Source of the DNA: Macrocystis pyrifera
Lineage: Eukaryota; Sar; Phaeophyceae; Laminariales; Laminariaceae
Length of the DNA stretch: 64,000 bases
Direction: 5' to 3'
Assembly: GCA_031763025.1 (NCBI GenBank)
Contig: JASSKH010000028.1
Location: 1,612,001 to 1,676,000 of the forward strand
The position numbers and the translations under genes are program-made. A model generated the notes under the pieces. That model saw only the letters and a list, made by a program, of their open reading frames with translations, did not search any database and was not told the DNA's origin. This document shows positions 1 through 9,658 of this stretch, piece by piece; positions within the stretch are counted from its first letter, which is position 1; the number at the start of each line of letters is the position of its first letter.

Positions 1-2890
1 CAGCATTAGGCAGATGCGACCATCAAGGTCGTTCACGAAAAAAAGACCGAACTGACTACTGAGGGATTTCGCTCGTTGCTCACGCAGGCAAAGTGTTGTT
101 GAAAATCGTCGCGTCCCGTCTGAGTAACTACTGCGAGGCCGAGGGTATACTGCTGGAAGAACAGTGCGGCTTCAGTCCCGCACGATCAACGGTCGACATG
201 CTATTCGTGCGCCAGTTGCCACAGCTCGGATGACCCATGAAAGCCCCTATACATATGCTTCATCAACCGAGACCTACTGTGGGAGGTACTCACACGCTTT
301 GGCGTACCAACCAAGATGCTTCCAAGTATCCGCGATTTCACGAAGACAGACGGGCTTGGGTGCGTCCGGATGACGGCGAGCACTCGGAATGGTTTACTGT
401 CACGCAGGGGCTATGGCAAGGTTGCGTGCTTTCACCGTTACTGCGCAACGTGTTCTTCGCTGCGGTACACGTTGTACTGGTACGCTTCAGCAAAAACGAA
501 GTCATTGCAGAGACTTGCTTCACTTCAAAGGAGTTGGAGTGGTCGAAAAAGATGAGTCATTGGCATGCGTGCGAAGGGCTGTGTGGGGACCGTTGAACGC
601 CGATGACGCGAAAATTATCTCGAAGTCGGCTGAAGGACTATTAAATAGGTAAAATTATGACAGATATCGTGGCTGCCTTTGAAGCAGCACGCCTCATGAC
701 ATCGGAAAATAATACAAAGATGATACTGATAAGAACACAGGATCAGACACTCCTCGCCCCACCGCTCGTCACCCAAGCAGCAACCCAGAGGATTAAACAG
801 ACGGCCCAGTTATCAAACCTGTGCGGCATCATCCACGAAAGCGCTGACCTCTCGCTCAAAAGCAACCGACGGATCCGTCTTATGCGGGCATGTCTCAAAC
901 ACTACGCCCCGGAGTTATACGATAGGACGACCGTCCCGCTTAGTCTGAAAGTCCGCATGCTGAAGGCCGATGTGATTGAGACCCTGCGGTACGGATGTAT
1001 GACGTGGACGCTGAGAACTTAACACTTCGCCAGGCTGCGAACGGCTCATCACTACAGTAAGTCCTCTTGTGAGGCATTGATTTCCAGCGCCGATTTCGTA
1101 CCGACCACACCGCCCTCTCGCGTGCGAAGGCCCTAACGATGCCACGTTGCGAGACCATCGAAGCCACCATCCGTAAACGGCGGGGGGCGTGTCGCGGCAA
1201 ACCAGGGGGCGATTCCTAGTCGAGTAATGTTAGAGACGATGACTAGTGGGGAGATTTTGAGACTTGGCAGACATTTTGAGGTTTGGCAAAGACGCACGGT
1301 TGAAGACCTTTGGGACATTCGAGCCACCGAGGGATCAACGGAACACGCCCCCTTGGTGTTTGAAGTTGGCACAGCGCTGTGGTCTACATACAGCAGCAGA
1401 GGCGGGTGAGTGGTACCGGGGGGGCCTCGAAGTAAATGAACGGCTCAAGGTCAAGTGGCGCGAGAATGAGGAAAAGCTGAGTAGGCAGCGTCGCGCATCC
1501 GTCATGGGTGGTATCCAAGGGAATGGGTGGGGGAGGTGGCAACATGAGCAGTAAACGGAAACCCGACGAAGAGAATGGGGACAGGGGGGGGCAACAGGAG
1601 GAATATAAGGGGAACCGCGGTGGACAAGAGTAGGAAGGGGATGGAAGACAGGGTAGCAAGGCACCAGGTCGACTAGGAAGTTGACCATTTTCATGCTACT
1701 CGAACCACCAACTGCTGCAGCTGCTTCAAACGTGATCTTTCTTTCTTTTCGTGTCTTTTCTTGCGATGTGAAAGAGTGATGCATGTGTCGAGGCTCTGTC
1801 TCTGTGAAGAGAAATGGCAGAGGTGGCACCGAAGTGTCTGTGAAGATCACCAGTAACGAAGAAGAAAAGCGATGGTTCGAAATTCGGCGCTACGATAGGT
1901 ATGTATGGATCGCAAAGTCCATACGCTAACACTTTGATCTTCCGTGAATTCTGTTTTCTTGAAATATTTCTTCCTTGGTGTCCTCATGAAAAGTAGTCTT
2001 GTTCTGTAGGTGGATGACGAACTTGTTTTTGTGTTTGGCATTGACTGCTGTGACGCATCCTTTCCGGGGGTAGGCCACGACAGCATCAATACTACCACCG
2101 CTGTCGACGAAGGACGGAGGGGCGGCGTCCCCCTCTCGTATTTTGTCTGGAAATTTCTCCCGCGACGTTCCTGTTGTCCCCCGTCTCGTGTGCTTCCAAG
2201 GAAAGGGGGTGCAGACCGCGTGGCCATGGCTCTAGCTGCAGTCGAAACCCATGCCGGCTGCCGCTCGGGCCCTGTCTGTGGGTTGCATTGTTTTCCTTGC
2301 CTTCGTTCTTGGTCTTACTCCGTTTATATGTGGTGGTATTATTTTTTCTGCTTTTAGCTGTTTCTTTAATTTTTTGGGGGATTTTGTTTCTTCGTTATAT
2401 CTCTTTTCGTGTTTCTATCATTTTCTCTCGCTCATAAAATTTGTAGGTCACGCCTGTCGTATCTAATAAAAGATTACATAGCATTGCAACGTTTTTTATT
2501 CATCAGTTTGACTGTTATTTCCCTTCGTCATTAGAACTATGTTAATATCTACAAATAGTGGTTTTGTTCATTTAGGTCTGCTACATCCTTTGCGGGGGAG
2601 CACGTCACTGTTTCCTTTCTATAATTTATTTTTCCCTATTTCTGTTTTTTCTTTCTCTTTCGATTTTTGTTCTCGATTTCATAGAATGTGGATGTCGTGC
2701 TAGTCGTATCCGGTATCAGGTATGATGACATGGCATTGCATCGTCTACTCTGTTTATTGCCTGACAGTGTGGTATCGCTGTGGCGAACTTTTGTGACCCA
2801 TAACTTGTATCTATGTAGAATCGAAGATTCGGCACGAACACCGGTTGTACTGGATGCTGATGGGTAGAAACATTGGTTTAATGTGAAGAA
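1..2890 (+). pseudogene. LINE copy 1 (RTE-like), decayed reverse transcriptase plus 3' UTR
   Basis: This is a degenerate copy of the LINE that is best preserved at 32.6-37.3 kb. Homology begins inside the reverse transcriptase, so the 5' end lies outside the window or is lost. Recognisable RT pieces are spread over three frames: the block ending QGCVLSPLL near 390-450 and the C-terminal part [15 protein letters not shown] near 940-980. Stops and small indels separate them. From about 1,690 the sequence follows the LINE 3' UTR (T-rich tracts, then the block around GATGACATGGCATTGCATC at 2,720) and ends with the family's 3' terminus GGTTTAATGTGAAGAA at 2,875-2,890. No product is expected. It is the most diverged LINE copy in the window. 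Confidence 0.85.
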
Positions 2891-2920
2891 CGCACAGACA
2901 CTGTTTGCTTACTTTATGTG

Positions 2921-2949
2921 TTCTTCACGTTAAACCGTCCTTTCTATCT
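2921..2949 (-). mobile_element. Inverted LINE 3' terminus
   Basis: The sequence TTCTTCACGTTAAACCG is the reverse complement of the LINE 3' end and lies only 30 bases after the same end in direct orientation, giving a tail-to-tail pair. A similar inverted tail, TTCTTCACATTAAACC, is at 27,129-27,144. Confidence 0.6.
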
Positions 2950-3985
2950 CCGTTCCCCTCGCTGCCTCGGCAAGGCATACTGCGAGGCATGCCCTATCAG
3001 GCTTGCAGCGAGAGGGGTAGGTATTTCTGGTGCGTGTAAGGCCGGACTTACCCTCAAGGAGTGATGTCTTCTCGCTGCTGCGTGCGGCCGCGAGGCTGAG
3101 GCATGGCAGTAGAGTTGGGCCGTACGTGGTGTGTCTGGCACGGATACCTACGCTTCGCGCGTCTTTTTATAGGCAGCAGCGACAGAGCAGCAATGTTCAC
3201 TCACGATGTCCGTGCGCAGAGGCAGGCGCCACAACAGGATAAACTACAGCACAGTCTAACCGCGCCGACAGGAGGCTGAATTCGACGACGAAGGAGGGGG
3301 GAGACAGAGCGTCGACGAGCGGGGAAGAGACGGATTGAACTCACCCTGACGGAGATTTTTTTGTTTTCCAGAGCAAAACCGCAAGTGCGAGGAGCATTTG
3401 TTTTTGCGACAGGGCAGAAGGAGAGCCGACTGGAAGCGAGCGACAACGAGAGAACGTGCGAAGGAGCGGTTCGATCGGGCTAAGGCGATGAGGAGGCTAC
3501 GGAGAACGGCAACAGGAAGGCACACGGAGACCCACGACCGGTGCGCAACTATCACGAGAGCAACATTCATGTTTTCTTTTCTGTTTTTGTTTTACGAGGC
3601 AGTAGTATGTACATGGTACCTGTTATTTACGTCACTGGTCTTTGTACTGTAGGCGACTTGTACACCCTTCGCAGGAAATGACCCCCGTAATTATCAGGGA
3701 CGTGGTATCATAGCTGTGCTGCACCTTTGTCAGAGAAGCCTGGGAGACATGGTGATCGTTGATATTTGTACGGGGGGCTTTGGCTTGACCGCTATTTTCT
3801 CACTGCATGTCCGCAAGTCGTCGCTCTGACAGCACCCCAGACAAGAGGCGTGTTCTTCTCTGTGTTCACGACTGACTACCGTACGTTTCGTACGGCGCAA
3901 GCAGCACTCTAGACAGCAACCGCTGTGGTCAGCAAGCACGAGTTGGTTAGTTGTGGGAACGGGGAGAACTCTATGCTGTAGTTGA
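2950..3985. other. No gene recognised; possible 5' flank or LTR of the copia element
   Basis: Short open frames on both strands look non-coding (R/S-rich translations without known motifs). The position just upstream of the copia coding region would suit a 5' LTR and leader, but I could not match it to the sequence after 8.6 kb, so no LTR is called. Confidence 0.3.
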
Positions 3986-4239
3986 GTGGATATCCGCGGC
4001 CATGTTAGTTCAGTTTGCACATTGATTTCATTTCATATGTGCTCCTTCTTCGTCCCGTGTATTGTTTTTGGTGGAAGGTGTTGTGCTTCCAGCCGAATTG
4101 TTTTTTTTCAATGGGTTTTCGGATCTTCCTATGGCTTCAGTAAGGAGACCACTCTTGCGGCAATCGCTACGACTGTTCCCGGTACCCCCGTCCAACCGGG
4201 AATCAGCTGCCGGTGCTTGGGACTGACCCCAGGAGCCGG

Positions 4240-4632
4240 CAGTAGTCGTGGCCGCACTCGTACGGTCAACCGCAGCAATACCAACAACCACCTTTGCAGC
4301 AGCACCAGCCACCGCCTTCGCAGCAATACCAGTCACCGCCTCTGCAGTATAGCCAACCACCGCCTACCACCGCCTCCGCAGCAGTAGCAGCCACCTCCAC
4401 CGCCGCCACAGTACCTTCAGAATCCCCTCAGCTATGTCTCGCCCTCTTCCTCTGCTCCTCCTCCGGAGCATCCACATCTCCCCCGAGCACCCTACATCTC
4501 CTGATGACACGTTCCGTGTCACAAGGCGAGTCGGATTCGAGTGTTGGTAGCGAAGGATTAACCGGTCTGGCGCTTGCAGGGCAGACTGATGGTAAGACTG
4601 TTGGGGGGCGTGACGAAAGACCACCCCAGTAG
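4240..4632 (+). pseudogene. Copia gag-like proline/glutamine-rich region
   Basis: The + strand encodes a P/Q-rich stretch (QQHQPPPSQQYQSPP and similar) followed by A/T/S-rich sequence. Low-complexity segments of this kind are common in copia gag regions between capsid and nucleocapsid. No CCHC knuckle is visible. It lies directly upstream of the protease-like block and shares its strand, which is the main reason for assigning it to the element. An independent low-complexity ORF is possible. Confidence 0.5.
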
Positions 4633-4980
4633 TGAGTTATGGTTTTCCGACAACGGGCCACCAACCACATTGCCAGTGATCCTCGGTTTGTGTTTACGAC
4701 TGGGTAGAGATTCGCCCTGGGAAGGAGAGAGTTCTGATTGGTGATGGGAAGGAGATGATGGTGACAGGAGTAGGTATCATCAACCTGAAACTGCACTCCA
4801 AGACAGACTTTCACGTATGGTTGACGGTGATAGAGGGGTATCGGGTTAGACCTTTTTTCCCTACACCAGGCCCAAGCGTGGCAAACAATCACTATTCAAA
4901 AGGATGGCGTGCTCTTGTTCGGCAACCGTCGCACCTTTCCTCGTGATTCGATCGGATCATGTTTGCATGTGACTAGCGTG
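4632..4980 (+). pseudogene. Copia aspartic protease and flanking region
   Basis: The translations contain ATNHIASDPRFVF, then LIGDGKEMMVTGVGII, then DFHVWLT, and a frame-shifted block with ITIQKDGVLLFGNRR. In copia polyproteins the protease reads DSGATxH(I/M)..., then a glycine-rich strand motif and a hydrophobic segment followed by F-x-LFS. Here the catalytic DSG is corrupted (the bases before ATNH no longer encode it) and the frame changes at least twice. The protease is therefore inactive. Confidence 0.7.
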
Positions 4981-5014
4981 GACCCGACGGACCCGACCCC
5001 CACTGCAGGGCTTA

Positions 5015-5482
5015 ATGCTGTGGCTGCCTTGTCTTGTGTGGAAAGTCCGGCCATACTTCAGTGCGTGGTGTTTCACGTGCGCCCCCCCTTCCCTCTTTAA
5101 CGTGGATAGGGCGGGGCCCTCGGTGTTTGACTCCTTCCCCCTTTGCCACCATAATGTAGAAGGGGTAGTGACTGTGGATGATGGTTTCCCGCCCGCCTTT
5201 AAAGGCGTAGTACCTCAGGATTCACGTTTCCAGCCCACCGACAGCGGTGTAGTACCTGTGATTTCTTGTTTGCCCCTCCCGGCTCCAGGTGACGCAGATG
5301 CAGGAACTGCAGTGCAACCAGGAGTAGAGCAAGGAGTGGTAAGGATTAGACCTCTGGTGGCCGCCCCCGGCATGCAGGAGACAGACATGAGCGTATTTAC
5401 TGGTGCTCGGCTAATGGATGGTCAGGATGACACTGTGTCTACCGATTTATGTTCCCACCCCCTTCATGCTGCGGCAGCCTGA
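5015..5482 (+). CDS. Copia linker ORF between protease and integrase
   Basis: A 155-codon open frame with acidic and valine/proline-rich composition (GVVTVDDGFPPAFKGVVP, GVVRIRPLVAAPG) and no recognised domain. It has no convincing start context and simply lies open between the protease and GAG-pre-integrase blocks, so it is best read as the variable polyprotein spacer. Its termination at TGA before the next domain shows the polyprotein is broken here. The product is unlikely to be made on its own. Confidence 0.4.
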   Translation: MLWLPCLVWKVRPYFSAWCFTCAPPSLFNVDRAGPSVFDSFPLCHHNVEGVVTVDDGFPPAFKGVVPQDSRFQPTDSGVVPVISCLPLPAPGDADAGTAVQPGVEQGVVRIRPLVAAPGMQETDMSVFTGARLMDGQDDTVSTDLCSHPLHAAAA

Positions 5483-5589
5483 GCACTTACAGAGTCGCAT
5501 TGGAAGGAACTTGAGGATAGGAACGTTGGCATGACTGCTGCACCTGTACTTGCTCCGGGTAGGCCCCATTTATGTTGGGAAACGTGATA

Positions 5590-6340
5590 GGTTTATTGTT
5601 ATTTAACACTGTCACGTATCCTCCGGCCATGTAAACGGACTTCTGTCGAGGGAAACGGCTGAACAGCACGGTATCACCCTGACGGGAGTGTTGCAGCCGT
5701 GTGGTGGATGTTTGGAGGCGAAGGGCGTGCGAGCGTGGTGCCGCGGAGGACGACGACATCGTGCGCGGGGAGGACTATGGATACGGTGTACATCGACCTG
5801 GCCGGCCCCTACGAGGCGCCCATGGGCGGTTCCCATTACCTGATCATATTTGTCGACAGAACTTTGCGGTGGATGGCCGTCCGGCATGCGGGACAAGTCG
5901 GAGACCACCACGTACGTCCTGAAGTTCCTCGCCGACACCAACGCCATCGGGCGACCACTATGCCTTTGCGCGGACAACGGTGGGAACCACCGGCCGCAGC
6001 TTTGTCGAGCGCTGCAACGCTGCTAGGATCCGACGTGAGTGTGCGGCTCAGGGCAAGCCGCAACAGAACGCGGTTGTCAAGAGCGTGACCTGGCGAGCAA
6101 TGAAGGGTGGCCATGCGGCTCGCCGCGAGATTCGACGCCTTTTCCCGAGCGTCGACCTCGTCCGGATCCCCCATGTCGGGACCGATGGCAGCCGCCTGTG
6201 GCTGGAAGCTGTTCTTTTGGCCGTCGACAGTTTCAACCGCTTTGCGACCAAGGCCAACACCGGATGGCGGTCACCATACGAGGTGTTCCACTCGCGACTG
6301 CCGAATCTGCAGGTGGTGCCATTCTTCTGGAAGGCATGAT
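5590..6340 (+). pseudogene. Copia GAG-pre-integrase zinc finger and integrase core
   Basis: The Zn-binding end appears as CGGCLEAKG (C-x2-C) near 5,700. The core follows: MDTVYIDLAGPYEAP holds the first catalytic D, CADNGGN near 5,975 the second, and KPQQNAVVKS near 6,055 aligns with the family's PQQNGxxER motif. The third catalytic acid is E in the family and K here. Later text (GWRSPYEVFHSRLPNLQVV) matches the conserved P-Y-E-x-(F/W) tail of the core. Two frameshifts interrupt the domain, and the E-to-K change alone would abolish activity. Confidence 0.8.
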
Positions 6341-6972
6341 GCTGGTGGACAGCAGCACTAAATCCGACGTCCAGTCGGTACCGTGCTACTTTCTCAACAA
6401 CACGTACAACCACCCGTCATCCGCTGTGAAGGTGATTAAGGCCTCGACGGGCGGGACCTGCTTCACCAGCGACGTGGTCTGGACGGTCCCCCATGCGCTC
6501 GCTATGCCCTTGCCGGCGCCACCGGACGCGAGGGGTTCAAAGTACGCGGATGTGCCGGCAATACCGGTTTTCTTCATCATCTACGAGCCGCCGCCATCGC
6601 TTCAGTCGACGCTACCACCGCCGCCACAGCCGCTTCAGTCAGCGCCACCGCCGCTTCAGCCGACACCACCGCCGCTTCGGTCGCCGCCACCGCCATTTCA
6701 ATCACCGTCACCGTCGATCCAGTCATCGCCACCGCCGCCGCCGCTTCAGTCGCTTCCACCGCCGCTCTAGCCATCGCCTCCGCCACCGCCGCTCCAGCCA
6801 TCGCCGCCGCTACCAATGCTCCAGCCGTTGCCGGAGCCGCAACGGATATCTGGCCGTACCGTTCGATGACATCTCAGTCCTCCGCCACACCGGACGTTTA
6901 GCGCTCAGCAACGCCAGAGGAGCCGCCTCCGCCGCCGTCGTCAGTGAACCGCGATCAGGGCCTTCACCGTAG
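6340..6972 (+). pseudogene. Copia integrase C-terminus and proline-rich spacer
   Basis: One frame reads SDVQSVPCYFLNNTYNHP, which fits the domain after the integrase core (R-C-x-FLGY in relatives). It then becomes a long P/Q/S-rich track (PPPLQS-type units, 6,590-6,770) made of imperfect 12- to 30-base CCGCCACCG-like repeats. Such low-complexity spacers between integrase and RT are usual in copia elements. The opposite-strand alanine-rich and the second-frame histidine/arginine-rich readings are shadows of the same repeats. Confidence 0.55.
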
Positions 6973-7147
6973 CGGACTCCTGTCGATGGTGGACAAAGCA
7001 GTGATGTTGTCGATGTTCCGCAAGCGTGAGGCAGTCGACGCATATCGCCGCAAGGAGCCGGCGAGTGTTGGGGGGCGCGGGCAGCTGCCATCTTCTGTTC
7101 TGTTAGGAACCCCGAAGCACTATCACCAACAGGGGTGACCGGGGGGG

Positions 7148-7976
7148 GTGCCGTGTGCGTTCGCGACGCGGCTTTCCACTCGGGAGGATATCGACAGCAC
7201 GGTGAGGGACCAGCGGCCGCCCTACAAGCTTCCGGATTTGCCGCAATGCTACGCCTCTGACCTTAAGGTCCCGTGGAGTAATGCCGTCAAAGTACGCTCA
7301 TCTTTGGGAGGGCTCGACGGAGCGGGAGTTGTACGTATTGCTGGATGCGGGGACCTTTACCCAGTACAGTAACCGGGGGACAACTACATCAACGCAATGT
7401 GGGTGTTTGACTGGAAGGTTGGTGAGTACTGCTGGCTAAAAAAAGCTAAGGCGAGACTTGTAGCGCGGGGGGATGAGCAGAGACCTAACATTGATTTCGG
7501 GGAGTACTTTGCACCTACTATTGCTGTTTCGAGTGTTCGGTTGTTGACAGCGATAGTGTGCAAGCTGGACCTTGACTTGTGTCATGTCAACATTGAGCAG
7601 GCTTTCGTTCCATCTGACCTAAAGGAACGCGTATTCATGTGTTTGCCTCAGGATTGCGATAGACAGTCGGGGACGATAGTAAAACTGAACAAGCGTTTGT
7701 ACGGTTTGAAGCAGGCCTCACGGCAGTGGCATGTGCACGTTACTAACTGTTAAGGTGACTTTAGGGTTAACACAGTGCCTGGCAGATGCCTGCATGTTTC
7801 GTTGGATGGATGAGGGGATAATAGTGATGACTATAGTAGTGCATGTGGATGATATTTTTGCAGTAGGGGAGAAGGCAAGGTGTGACCAGCTTGGCAGGGA
7901 CGTGGACCTAATGATTCCGGCTGAGAAACTGGGAGAGTTGCGTTGCTATCTGGGGTGGTTTTACGAGAAGGGTTAG
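7148..7976 (+). pseudogene. Copia reverse transcriptase (RVT_2)
   Basis: The motifs run in order: KARLVARGDEQRPNIDFGE, YFAPTIAVSSVRLL, HVNIEQAFVPSDLKERVFM, LNKRLYGLKQASRQWH, and after a frameshift near 7,740 the catalytic loop VHVDDIFAVG (copia Y-V-D-D-M/L region). In RVT_2 the first catalytic aspartate is in Q-x-D-V-x-(T/N)-AFL; here it reads N-I-E-Q-AFV, so that aspartate appears lost. The beginning is also split (7,148-7,372 in one frame, 7,397 on in another). A stop at 7,974-7,976 ends the last piece. Confidence 0.85.
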
Positions 7977-8615
7977 GAGAAGGGGGTGCTGAACATTTCA
8001 CAGCAGACATTCGCTGAACAACTGGCGGATGAATACGGGATGGAGTTTGGTAAGAGTGTTCCGCTCCCTGTCGGCACGAAACTTGCGGATTCGACTAGAA
8101 CGAAGAACCAGGAGACTCACCGTTTCACGAGTTGGTAGGCTCACTTACGTGGCTATCAACCCAGACTCAGCCAGAATATCTCCAATGCCGTAAGATCAGT
8201 GGCAAGGTACTGCGCCGCACCAACGTTAGTGCACTGAGGGGCACTTGCTATTTTAGGATATACGAAACGGACTAGTTCCTTCGGGATTATTTTCAGAGAG
8301 GTACAACAGGGGGACTGAGCTTACAAGCGTTTGCTGGCGTCGTTAAGAAAGGGTTGTTTTCGAGGCAGGGTTGGCGTTTCATGTTGCCTGAGGTAGGAAT
8401 GCCCTGCATACCGGTGTTCGAGGATAATCAGGGTGCGGTGCAGCTTGCGCAGAACCCCATTATTAACTCAAGCTCCTAGCACATCGACGTGTGACATCAC
8501 TTCCTAAGGAAACTGGTTGGCAGAAGAGAGATATCGATTATCCAAGTACCGTCCCTTTTCAGCATGCGGGTTCCAAATCAAAGCGATATCGCGGGACTCT
8601 TTCAAGTAACACTGT
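7977..8615 (+). pseudogene. Copia RT C-terminus and RNase H
   Basis: Reading past the stop, the frames give LNISQQTFAEQLADEYGM (post-RT connection) and, near 8,410-8,480, FEDNQGAVQLAQNP, the copia RNase H signature (E-D-N-x-(G/S)-A-I). HIDV followed by HHFLRKLVGRREI near 8,480-8,530 matches the conserved H-I-D-(V/I)-R-x-H-F tail. Several stops interrupt it. The element's coding homology ends at about 8,610. Confidence 0.75.
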
Positions 8616-9026
8616 AGCCTCGATCAATCTGTGGTTATGTTACTGCTAGAAATGCTGAATGTGTGCCATGGGAGCTGTTTTGTTTTTTTGGATTTAGGAT
8701 CAGTCGGGTTTTGACTTTTCGGGACTGATTTTTGGCTTCGATTGATTTTAGGCTTTTCGGTTTTTGACTCATCGGCACTGATTTTTCGCTTTTCGGATTT
8801 CTGGTTCGACTTATTTGTGGAATTCTATTGAGGTGTTAAGACTAAGCATGCGGGATACTTGGTATCCCTGGACAAGTTTGTCTATTAAATCGGTACTCTT
8901 TGGTACTGACGTGTGATGCTTGCTTAGAGATAGAAGAAGAGCAGTTTTATTCCTTTCGTGCACGCGGAGACTGAGACCAAGCTCGTGTGTCTTCCGCCTA
9001 AGGTACGCCTTCCAAGTTTCCACGAA
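8616..9026. other. Copia 3' flank, T-rich; no gene
   Basis: The stretch contains repeated TTTTCGG-type phrases (8,690-8,800) and may hold the remnant of the copia 3' LTR, but no matching 5' LTR was found, so this stays open. Confidence 0.3.
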
Positions 9027-9136
9027 CTATTGCGGGGGACCATAGTAAGTAGGATCAAGTATTGTTAGTAAAAATAGGTAAATATATAGGTTTTTAGTAT
9101 ACCATAGGTCCTATTAACTATGGACCCCCGTAATAG
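9027..9136. mobile_element. MITE copy 1 (~109 bp, TA-flanked palindrome)
   Basis: One of a family of seven-plus near-identical short elements. It starts with TATTGCGGGGGACCATAGT and ends with its inverse ACTATGGACCCCCGTAATA, around an A/T-rich core containing AAAATAGGTAAATATATAG. The TA at both ends is compatible with a TA target duplication, as used by Tc1/mariner-type transposases. It encodes nothing. Other copies: 19,601, 20,035, 25,625, 26,576, 45,794 and a minimal relic at 30,890. Confidence 0.9.
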
Positions 9137-9650
9137 AACATGAGTCGAAGATGCGGCTCCTCAAAACCCACTCCCGCACCTCTGAACGGCAAGGCAACGA
9201 AGCTGGCAAAGTACGTAAACAAAAATGAAGGGAAGACAAAGCCTTAAGGGGTAGCAAGAAGTCGTCAATGAAAGCCATCGCTATGCCACCCGCACGGGGG
9301 GGGGGTTGAGGAAGATGCACAGAAAAGCGAAAGTGAATACGGAAACGAAAAGAAAAATACCACGGAAGACCGCAAGAACCACCTAAACCCAGCTCACAAC
9401 TCCGAAACCGCGTCCTGGGTCACAAATGAGTGGCCATATATACCCAGACCAGCCCCGGCACTGAGCGGGGGGGGTAGGCAGGACAAAATAGGTAAACACA
9501 TGCCCAACCCAGCCCCAAAAAACGAAAACAACCAGAAACACACCGAGCAGAAACAAAACACCTCGCAAAGTCCAGGAAAACGACGAAAAGATGAATACCG
9601 AGTGCAGCCAAGAAGCGAAAATCAGCTATTCACGGGGGCGCCTCGAGATT
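9137..9650 (-). mobile_element. Candidate 3' LTR of the gypsy element
   Basis: On the minus strand this follows the end of the gypsy polyprotein directly. It contains a TATA-like box (GGTATATATGGCC, near 9,432-9,444). A purine run (ACAGGGGGG, about 9,671-9,679) lies just upstream in the element's sense and could serve as polypurine tract. No 5' LTR is available for comparison because the other end is cut off by a LINE. The exact limits are unknown. Confidence 0.35.
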
Positions 9651-9658
9651 CATCTACG

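Larger units (their letters stand above)
4000..8615 (+). mobile_element. Ty1/copia retrotransposon, coding-dead
   Basis: The order gag-like, protease, GAG-pre-integrase, integrase, reverse transcriptase (RVT_2), RNase H is that of Ty1/copia elements. All domains are recognisable, but they are distributed over several frames with stops and indels, so the element cannot make its polyprotein. No LTR pair was found by eye, so the outer limits are approximate. There are no obvious nested insertions. Confidence 0.85.

Noticed and set aside
3674..3700. MITE end (GACCCCCGTAATTA)
   Set aside because: Only about 12 bases match one terminus and no second end is nearby.
6493..6972. Histidine/arginine-rich frame
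   Set aside because: A second-frame reading of the proline-rich copia spacer repeats.
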